Shown here in pieces: positions 55,847 to 64,000 of a DNA stretch of 64,000 nt. Every line of letters begins with the position of its first letter. Position 1 is the first letter of the stretch. Source of the stretch: Jaapia argillacea MUCL 33604 (lineage: Eukaryota; Basidiomycota; Agaricomycetes; Jaapiales; Jaapiaceae); NCBI GenBank assembly GCA_000697665.1, contig KL197738.1, forward strand, positions 66,128 through 130,127, given 5' to 3'. The translations under genes were made by a program, and so were the position numbers. The notes below the pieces were generated by a model. That model searched no databases. It was not told where the DNA came from and was given only the letters and a program-made list of their open reading frames with translations.

Positions 55847-56847
55847 TCAAGGGATAGAAAAACCGGACCTCAATTGTTCATGATAATAGTCTCGGATTTC
55901 CCTATACTGCCGGAGCCGTTGTCGTTTGTGAATGAGGAAGAGCATCACGCAAATGGCCACCATGGCTGGAGCAAGGGTCAGCTCCCATCTCCGAGGCGGT
56001 GGATTAACGCACCTGCGGTGATACATAGCACGGTGATCGCGTATTGCCAGGGAGCCACTTTGATCGGCGTGCCTGGAAGGTCGGTACACAAGTCCTGTGT
56101 TCCACAAGTATACTGATACAGGATCAGCCAATGCAATTCTAGGTGCGGTGTATTGCGGAAACTTACTGCTAGACACTCCCGGTCAGCGAGACACGGTGAC
56201 CCGAACACTTTCGCGGGAAAACACTGCCGGCTTCCTTCGTCGCAAAACAGATATGGACTGTGGCAATCGTCTCGAAGCACGGTGTTCGCATATTGCTGTC
56301 CGTCAGGACCCTGGTCGATATACGTCGTATTGTCGAGGAGACATCGTTGGCCCAGAGTCGCATTTGCATACCTGGATGATCGTGTTGAGTAAATCTCGGT
56401 CAACTTGAACAAAGTAATCAACATCACTTACATGCAGGTACTCTGGAGACATATCGACCCGTTGAAATTCTGGTTACTCGAGAGTTGGATGTGATCTGGC
56501 CCAGGTGCGCATTGGTTGTCTCGGTTCATCTCGCAGGGCTGCCCAGCGGCGATCAACGGTACGCATTGACTGCCATCGTCGGGACAGTACGATCCTTGCG
56601 AACACATAGACGGAAGGACATCCCCAGGTTGGAATCCATATGGAAATTCATCTGCGCGGCAACGCCGCGGTACACAGGTTCCGTTAGTGGTCCCAGAGCA
56701 GAACGTTTTGTCGTCACAATCCGTCAAGAACTTGTGGGAAGCAGGCTCGAGGTGATTGTCGCTAGCTGAACAGCTTCCGCCTTCAGTGACCGTCCCTCCG
56801 AGAGCATAAGCAAGAAAGGAGCACAGAATTAGCGACCTAGGCAGCAT
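55847..56847 (-). CDS. Secreted-type cysteine-rich single-pass membrane protein
   Basis: ATG 56847 starts a signal peptide (MLPRSLILCSFLAYALGG). The extracellular part is full of Cys pairs: GGSCSASD, FLTDCDDKTFCSGTTNGTC, MCSQGSYCPDDGSQCVPL, GQPCEMNRDNQC, LRDDCHSPYLFCDEGSRQC and SPCLADRECLA, then YTCGTQDLCTDLPG. Four exons join in phase. A single membrane helix (WQYAITVLCITAAMVAICVM) is followed by a basic cytosolic tail (HKRQRLRQYREIRDYYHE). This plan occurs in many agaric genomes as an unnamed family; ligand and function are unknown. An upstream in-frame ATG at 56889 would add 14 residues. The stop is TGA 55847-55849. Confidence 0.75.
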
Positions 56848-56898
56848 AACTAGAAGTGACGGTATACAGGTGTTGCTTTGGATAGACAAGGAGAACTG

Positions 56899-57087
56899 TT
56901 AGCCACAATCTTGGCCCAAATCACATGGTTTAAGATCGACGGTGAAGTTCACATTGAAATCGTCTGGTTGCAGTAAAACCAAAGTCAAACCAACACCCCC
57001 GTATGGTACGAACATAGTAATGTCAGGATTGTAGGCTTGGAAGTCGCTCACGAGGCTACACGATGGGTCGTGGTTATCAACATTCAC
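56899..57087 (-). pseudogene. 3' remnant of a small secreted-type protein gene
   Basis: The minus-strand frame reads NVDNHDPSCSLVSDFQAYN, then VPYGGVGLTLVLLQPDDF and FTVDLKPCDLGQDCG before TAA/TAG at its end. A Cys-ending beta-rich tail of this sort is common in small secreted fungal proteins. No convincing upstream exons or signal peptide were found, so it may be a fragment. Confidence 0.3.
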
Positions 57088-57411
57088 CAGGTAATTGAGC
57101 AGCTTCGAGGTCTACATATATACGATGCCCAACGGTTCGATCGACCTTCGGGAAGATTAAAACGCCTCGCCGATGAGCGCCCAAAGTCGAGGACATAGAC
57201 GGGTCTTCACGTCGATTGTGAAACGAACAAGACTACAGTCTCGTATTGAAGGAGGAAAGCACAACGCGACCAGGGGCGATTATCCATGTAAGAATGTGGT
57301 AAGAGAACTCCCATGTATCCAGCTGGAGCGAACCGTCAGAAAGAAAGTGACCCTTCCCATGACTGACTATACGAACTTTGAGATGGGGCCGGTATACCTG
57401 GCTGTCACTGG

Positions 57412-58764
57412 TCATGATCGCCCATCTACTCCATGAGATGAGCATCCTCCTCCCGGCTCGAGCTCGTCCAACACGATCTCATCTAGGTTCGTAGTGAAAG
57501 CAGGGTCGACGTTTAGTCCTTCTGGTCCATCCTCCTTGAGGCGGCACAGGTTGAGGACAAGTCGGCAGCTCTGTGTCAGGCCGGCATCAGCATCATCCGA
57601 CCCGGCCATCGGAATGGCCACTCACAGAAAACGATAGCACTGATATACCCCATCTGAAGAAACCAAATACATGTAAGGAAGATATGTGATTGAGAGATCA
57701 GAACTTACGAATAGAGAAAACTGCGGAACAAGGGACTTAACGCTCCAAAGCATATACCTTCGAATACAATTGCACCTATAGAGAGGCTCAAATTATTCGA
57801 AGGGAGATGAACTGCCCCAGACACGTACCAGTGATCAAAACAAATACCCATAAGCTATCGCGAGCCACTATATACAAGATAGGATATGTGCCCCGAGTCG
57901 CGGAAATCACCTTGAGTGACTTTGCCAGGGCCAGAACAAAGACTGTCACTTGAGTTACCATTGAAATTGAGCTGGTGGGAATTTTCATCGTGAATATATA
58001 AATGAATATTTACCAGGATCTAGTGACTGACCTCAAGAGGATTAGGAACAACAACCCTAGTCGTGCTGTTGCAGAGGCGCAATAATGAGGAATCACGATG
58101 GAAAAGGCCACGATCGCTGCGACAACCTCGAAACCGAAGAGAATCGAAAATAGTACGCGGATGCGCCAGCTCCTGCCATGGAGGGCGTATACTAGAGCAC
58201 CCAGCGTCGTCAGGAGTTATTGCGCTTAAAGGCACCAAGATCCAACGCACCTCGAATAGCCAGGAGGAGTTCGACAGACATCACCAAGCATTGCAAAGAG
58301 GTAGTTTGGAAAAGCGTCCACGAGAGACAGGCTCCATAAGAGGAGACGGAAATTCTTCCGAGAGATCTGAGAAACACCACGCTGTGGGGCAGGAGGACTC
58401 GGGAAGGACCTCAAGAAACATGAACAGCAGGGAAACTCACAGCTGACACAATAACGAATGATATCGTGTGAATAGGAAAAGCCATTTCGTCGGTGATCGT
58501 CTCGGTTGACTGGGATTTCATGGGAGTCGGGTCAGTTCGTCCATAGGGCAAAACTGTTCTCAAAAGGAGTACATACGGCCAGATGTATTGGACTTCGTCG
58601 TCGAACGTCGTCATGATATCCCATGCCACGAAAGTCAGGGAGGAGACTACGATGCATTTCGGTCAGACGATCGGACAACACAGCCGTGAGCAGCAAATAC
58701 AGGAGAAGTAATTGATCGTCAGCTCAGAAAGAGCGGTCGACGCAATTGATTGAGAGGTCGACAT
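57412..58764 (-). CDS. DUF6533-type seven-helix membrane protein
   Basis: ATG 58764 starts MSTSQSIASTALSELTINYF. Exon 2 gives SSLTFVAWDIMTTFDDEVQY, and the splice to exon 3 yields IWPQPRRSPTKWLFLFTRYH. This W-D-x3-T-x-D-D-E-V plus W-P...KWLFLFTRY signature defines the DUF6533 N-terminal domain. Later exons supply RVYALHGRSWRIRVLF, ILFGFEVVAAIVAFSIVIPH, ARLGLLFLIL, SMVTQVTVFVLALAKSLKV, ILYIVARDSLWVFVLIT, CAIVFEGICFG and SCRLVLNLCRLKEDG, i.e. about seven membrane segments and a cytosolic tail. The family is hugely expanded in Agaricomycetes, and its topology suggests a receptor-like role, unproven. Frame is kept at the junctions I placed; the stop is at 57412. Confidence 0.85.
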
Positions 58765-59537
58765 TGCACGAAGTGTGACGCATCAACGCTGGCCAGCGAT
58801 TCAGAGAGCTGAATAGGACACTCCATCAGCCTCGGAGGATTGATGGAGAAGTCATTGAAAGAGAGTACACGCCTGATGAGATATGAGGAGCCTCCCGCTC
58901 ACTCTTGGACCTGTGGCCTGCCACTGTTGTAGAGCACAGAAATAGGTTTTAGGGGGAGACTCAGAGACAACGAGGAGAAAGGTTCGGTTCAAAACATGAG
59001 CCCATGTTCACCGTTCAATATCAGATGTTCCTCCCCCAGAGGAATGGTTAAGTGAAGGATATTCCGCGAATCACTAGAGGACGTAAATCAATTTGAGCAA
59101 TGTAGCCGAGAGCTAAACTTCTAAGCGGTGAGCTTCGCCGTACATGAGTTCCCCAGGCGGCCGTTGGGGGTCGTGGCATCTTGACCGCATCAGTTCCGTC
59201 TCAACGAGGTTGGGATAGTGGTATATAGTCTCATATAGTGCACGAAACAATTGTATTCACAGACAATGTGATAGGGTACAAGTTACATTGATGATGTGAC
59301 GGAGACTAGGCTATGCAGAGTACAGGGAGGTGGGAAAGGAGTCAAACACTAAAGTGCACAAATGATGGAGACAAAAAGAACAACAACATGGTAAAACCTG
59401 AACGAAGCAGAGTCAGCTACACGATATTTTTGCATGTACAAAAGTGGGGGTGGACGTGAAGCTTGGTGGGTATGCGGGGTTATGATAGAAAAACGAACAG
59501 AGATCGTGTTTGGGGTGGTAGCATGAGCCTTGCGTCT
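58765..59537. other. Intergenic, no gene seen
   Basis: Region between the DUF6533 gene 5' end and the 3' end of the phosphatase gene. Only short frames. Confidence 0.45.
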
Positions 59538-62500
59538 TCAATGCAAGTACTTGTCATTGAGGGCGTGAACCTCTCTCGACAGATATGGCCAATTCAGGCT
59601 TCTGGAGAACTCGTTCTTCAGCTTCTCCTCGTCATTGCCCGCACGTTGTCGCGCGAGCTTGACTTCCCATCCAAGGAGATTATATAGGAGTCGCATATTG
59701 GGTTGGATGAGCACGGAGAGACGACGAGAGCGGACGATGAGGTACGCATCGACGAGCGGGAGACCAAGGTATTTCATCACGTACGCAATCTAAAATTGAA
59801 TCAAAACACATCAGAAATGAGCCAACGACAAGAGCTAGATAAGATCTCACCGTAACAGTTGCAGACCTCGACACACCAACCCTACAATGTACAAGCACTT
59901 GACCACCCTCCGCCCTAGCCTTGTCGATCCAATCGCAAATCGGTTCAAGCTGAGGCTCGAGCGTATCGATCCCATCGTCGCAGACACCCTGAATATCCAA
60001 CACCTTCATCCTCCCCTCCCTCTCCTCAACCCAAAGCGAACCTTGACCTCCAGGCCCCTTTCCAGGAATGAACTGAGCATTGCAGGTCTTGTTGTGAGTA
60101 TGTTCGGAGAAATTAGGCGGAGGGACGAGTGCGCATTCGCCGACCGAAACGACGTGGGTAATGCCAAGGGCGTGTAACATATAAACGTTCGAAGCGTGGT
60201 TCCTAATAATACGAACGTCAATCAATCGAAGCCGAGTTAGCAAGCGTACGAAATAGACTCACAAATTCCCGAGATAAAGGAACGGTAAGACTCGACTGGG
60301 GAAACTCCCATCAAACCTCGGATCATTAAACCAGGCTTCATGCCCCGCAACAAATGGAGGCAGAGCCGGGCTCGTACAAGCTCTCGGTCTCTTCACCATC
60401 ACCCCATTCGGCTGCTGCTGCAACTGAGGCAAGACAGGTTGCCCACTACTGCCCACACTATCCGCTCTCGAATGCCAGCTCGACGAAACCAAAGATCCCA
60501 AAGCATTCCCCGACTCCCCCACGGAACCTCTAGTAGACCCAGAAGCACCACCATTAGAACTGAAACCACGTCCATTAGGTAAAGTCATGGCATACGGTCT
60601 TCCATAAGCTCTAGGACCGCCAACGATAGGCATCCCACTCCGTACAGCTCCCCCATCTCTATCCCTCTCCAACCTCCCCTCGACCCTCTTCAACACGCCC
60701 AAATCACTGGAATAAACAAAGAAACTCCGCTTCTTCACAACCTGCAACTCTAAATAAGCTTCGGGTAAACTCAACCCTCTAAGCGCCATCAATAAAGTCA
60801 GAGCAAGGACTGAAGATTCCGTATATCCATCGGCGGAGTAGATGAGGATTTTGATGGGTCTAGAACGTGGACCAGGAGGAGGGGTGGGTGATGAAGGTGA
60901 AGGGAGCGAAGGAGGGTAAGCATACGGCGAGCTCGCCGCAGACATTGACCTCGACCTAGGAACAGGAACAGAAGGAGTCGCCTTCACACTCTCTCCATCA
61001 GGAGATTGCGGCGGCGAAGGCGGCAACACAGGCTGCAACAACCTCTCCAAAAATGCGACGAACGGCATCGTAGCGCTAACCGTGATCGCAGTCGAAGGCG
61101 GCGAGCTGGGGAAGGGTAAATGTATCACAGCATTCGCGTTCGGCGGTGGGCGGGGCGGTAACGGTTCCTCATCTTCCTGCTTTCCATCCAAGTAAGAAGG
61201 AGAACTAGCCGACCTAGTCCGTTTCCTCCCACACTTCTCGGCCCAAAGCGCCTCCAAAGCACAAAGATGTTCCTCCGCGGCTCGTAGGTGAGCAGACGAA
61301 GGGAAAGGAGCCATATCATGACACTCGACGCAAATATCATATCCATAACCCTGAGCGGGGTCATTCGAAGTGAAGTCGAAAGGATCTTGACCAGGTTCGT
61401 TCATCACGTCATCTTCGTCCACAGGGCCGTGATGCGATTGGGGACGACTAGTCGAAGATGAAGGGTGAAGAGGAGGACGCGAGGTGTGATGAGAAGTCGT
61501 GGGGATCTCGGGTGCGAGTGGCACGTCGTTCGAATTGCCCAAGTATATCTGACCCAAAGCAGGGTTCCAATACGTCGAGGTGTTACTAGCCGACACCTTC
61601 TCCCTCTCCTCCTTCTCCCCCACACTCTCCACCGAAACGGGAGAAGTTACCCCCGGGCCACTCAACACCATCGAGCTATAACCCGAGGTCGAAGTGCCAT
61701 TAGCAGTAGGCGTCGTAACAGTCGGAGTCTTCTCCCGACTCCCACCACCAACATCCCACATGGTGAAAATCTCACTAGCCCTAGTCAAATCCCTCATCTC
61801 TTCCTTCTCCCTCTGCGCAAAGTCTATCGTATTTGCCTTCAACATCTTCTTCTTCGAATTGGCTTTCGTAGACTTGGCGGTGCCAGCAGCGACGTGGTGT
61901 GGAGGTCCTGCGACGTGATGAGGATGTTCGGCGACGAGGTGAGGATGTTCCGAGAGGTGGGCCGTCCCATTCACTAACCGAGCTCCATCACAACGCTCAT
62001 CCAAATCCATCTCCCCAACAACATGCGCATCGGTCCCATCAGTATGTGCACCAGTAGTCTTCTTCACAACCCCCCGACCTGACGAGTCCGCGACGTTGAT
62101 ACCATAGCCTGTCGTAGGAGGTATGAAAACGGACGGAGAATCGGTTGTAGGAGAAAAGTCGTCAGGCGGAGGAGGCCGATGCGGACGAGCGATGATATCA
62201 CCAATCGGTGCACGATTCCGTTTCCGACGCACACGCAAACCATTCCCAATAACACCAACATCGGATTTAACAATTTAACAAACCAAAAAAAAAGAACACG
62301 CAAGGTGAGTAACTTCATCCTCAGATTCCAACACTCAAACCAAGAGTACTCACCGTGGAACTTTCTCACTCGGCTAGTGTGATCGTGCTGGTGGTGGTCA
62401 CCATCAACATGATCGACATGGCAGACTTCATCTTCAGTCCGCATGAGGAGAGACTCTAGACCTTCTCTCATTTCATGAGTGGCGGCGTTTAAGACGAAGA

Positions 62501-64000
62501 CGTTATATTTGACTAGGTCTTCTGGGTCTGTACCTTATGTGAAGGTGTTAGTTTGTGATTACGGAGAGAAAGAGTATGACACAAGAGGCGAAGGATAGTG
62601 GATGTATGCGCGTAAAACTGGGTTATATGCGCGGCAAAATGGGTGTATGCGTGTCGAAGGACGATATATGCGCCTCAAACGAGATACCAAACATCAAGCA
62701 CAAAACGACTCACCTCCCCTGACACTCCTCTCCACCTCCTTCCTCCAAACAGCCTCCCTAAACTTCTCGGCGAGGGCAACAGCCCGAAGCGTGTTCCCAG
62801 TAGGGGAATAAACGACTATATCCGATATGGTCGTGAATATTGGCTATAAAGCGCGTGATGGTAATTAGTCTTCGTTTGAGTGAGATGAGGATGGAAGGTG
62901 GAGGCAAGGAAAGCGAAGATGAGGTGTATCGTCTACAGCGGAACATGATATCGTTGATCCCAGAATCAACGAGAACATCATCCGATGTAGACAACACGAC
63001 ATCTCCCATCCAATAACAAGTAAAAAAAAATATAAAAGACTACTCACAACTTGAACACCAAAGTTCCTCAAGCTGATCCCTTCGGGCACTTTGGGCGGGA
63101 CGAACTCCACACCCTCACCATCTTTCCCATTTAAAGTCCTCAACAAATCCCGAGCAAAGAACGTCGAAGTCAGATAAGTCGGCGTGGGCGGGTATGGAGA
63201 AGGTTGTTTGCTCCTTATGGTCGCGTGAGGCTGAGTCGATGGGGAATGTGCATGCCCGTTGGTATTCGTCTGAGTCTGCGTTTGGGTCGTCGTAGGGGAG
63301 GGAAGGCAAGGTGCCGAACATGATAAAGGGGACGAGGGAGGGTTGGAAGCTCCGAACGAAGTATTACTCTCCACACTGGCCTGTCCCTCACTCGAATTAC
63401 TGGAACTCGAAGAAGAAAGCGCCGACGTCGAAGAGTCAGAGAAAGACGAAGCCGTTGATGGACGACGATCATGTACGTGGGAGGGAGAGGGACCAGTAGT
63501 GTATATGGGTTGTGTTTGGGATGCAGATTGAGTAGGGATGGGTACAAGTGGCTGCGTCGTGATTAAGGCGGGTCGGTGAGCGACGGGATGCATATGGTTC
63601 CCATCCTCGTGTCCATGTCCACCCAACCCAAAAACAGCACCAACTTCAACGTCCACATCCATAGCCTCCCCCTTCCCTTCCTCAAACTCGTCACTCTCAT
63701 AATCTTCCACATCCTCATCTTCCAACTCGTCGTCGTCGTCATCCAAATCATACGAATCGTACCCAAAGCCACCACCCCCACCAAACTCATCACCCCACCT
63801 CAAGCCCACATCTTCCAATCCCAACCCTACCTCGCCTGGATCTTCACTGGCGACCCATACCAGCCCTCTGAACTTGGGGAGTTCGACGTCGCCTCGCTTC
63901 GCACCCTTGTTGGGGGGAGCCGAGGGCGAGGAAGAGTACGGGCGGGCAGAGGAGAAGAACAAACGGAGAGCGTCAGAACCTCCTTCGAGTCCGTGGAGGA
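59538..64000 (-). CDS. PPS1-like dual-specificity protein phosphatase (5' end beyond window)
   Basis: The coding sequence enters from beyond 64000 (LEGGSDALRLFFSSARPYSS) and ends at 59538. After an acidic Asp/Glu tract and Ser/Thr-rich linkers, the N-terminal half has GISLRNFGVQ joined to IFTTISDIVVYSPTGNTLRA. A long disordered region with DFAQREKEEMRDLTRASEIF follows. The C-terminal catalytic domain has LPFLYLGNLNHASNVYML, GITHVVSVGECALVPPP, VLDIQGVCDDGIDTLEPQLE and the active-site loop VLVHCRVGVSRSATVT (HCx5R). It ends with IAYVMKYLGLPLVDAYLIVR and SVLIQPNMRLLYNLLGWEVK. The layout matches yeast Pps1, a Tyr/Ser/Thr phosphatase linked to S-phase control. The HCxxGxxR loop is complete, so it should be active. 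Confidence 0.9.
62604..62675 (+). repeat. Four ATGCGCG-type motifs at 20-21 bp pitch inside a PPS1-like intron
   Basis: ATGCGCG, ATGCGCG, ATGCGTG and ATGCGCC occur at 62606, 62627, 62647 and 62668, separated by A/G-rich spacers of similar make-up. They lie within an intron of the phosphatase gene. Confidence 0.6.

Noticed and set aside
61465-61977. Plus-strand 170-codon frame across the phosphatase gene
   Set aside because: Antisense shadow of a low-complexity part of the PPS1-like protein.

Overview
The window looks like nuclear DNA of a mushroom-forming basidiomycete (Agaricomycetes). Genes are dense and cut by many short GT-AG introns of about 50-75 nt. Several families are typical of that class: a DUF6533 seven-helix protein, DUF7918 proteins, a Zn2Cys6 regulator with a 6-nt exon, and Tnp2-type and Plavaka-like DNA transposons. 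No gene was matched by database search; all calls come from reading motifs and splice sites.

Left gene-rich arm (1-16.8 kb): a broken copy of the start of a Zn2Cys6 regulator, a GFA/CENP-V-fold protein, the regulator itself, a TVP38/TMEM64 membrane protein, a GH16 glucanase, an unrecognised coiled-coil protein and ribosomal protein uL4 (RPL4).

Central repeat-rich region (16.8-48.4 kb): five copies of a DUF7918 gene, of which only the first looks intact. They lie in direct segmental duplications (16.8-19.96, 21.86-25.3 and 41.7-47.4 kb). Between about 19.6 and 37 kb the DNA is AT-rich and CpG-poor. This part holds solo-LTR fossils, a TA-flanked element with a Plavaka-like fragment, and the 3' half of a P-loop GTPase gene on the minus strand.

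Main finding: the GTPase gene contains a 1.8-kb array of 24 exact 3-nt candidate exons, each one codon in phase 0. They are separated by 23 near-identical intron-like units, nearly all 76 nt, each with a GTGAGT or GTAAGT donor, usually a CTGAC/CTAAC-type branch site, and a TAG or CAG acceptor. The introns are homogenised while the codons differ, and three of the four CpGs in the array fall inside the 3-nt slots. I know of no described system like it.

Right arm (48.4-64 kb): a structurally complete 6.5-kb Tnp2-class transposon with a 14-bp terminal inverted repeat, a perfect 5-bp target duplication, an apparently intact transposase and a second gene. It is followed by an intron-containing tRNA-Leu(CAA), a cysteine-rich single-pass membrane protein, a DUF6533 protein and a PPS1-like dual-specificity phosphatase that runs off the right edge.
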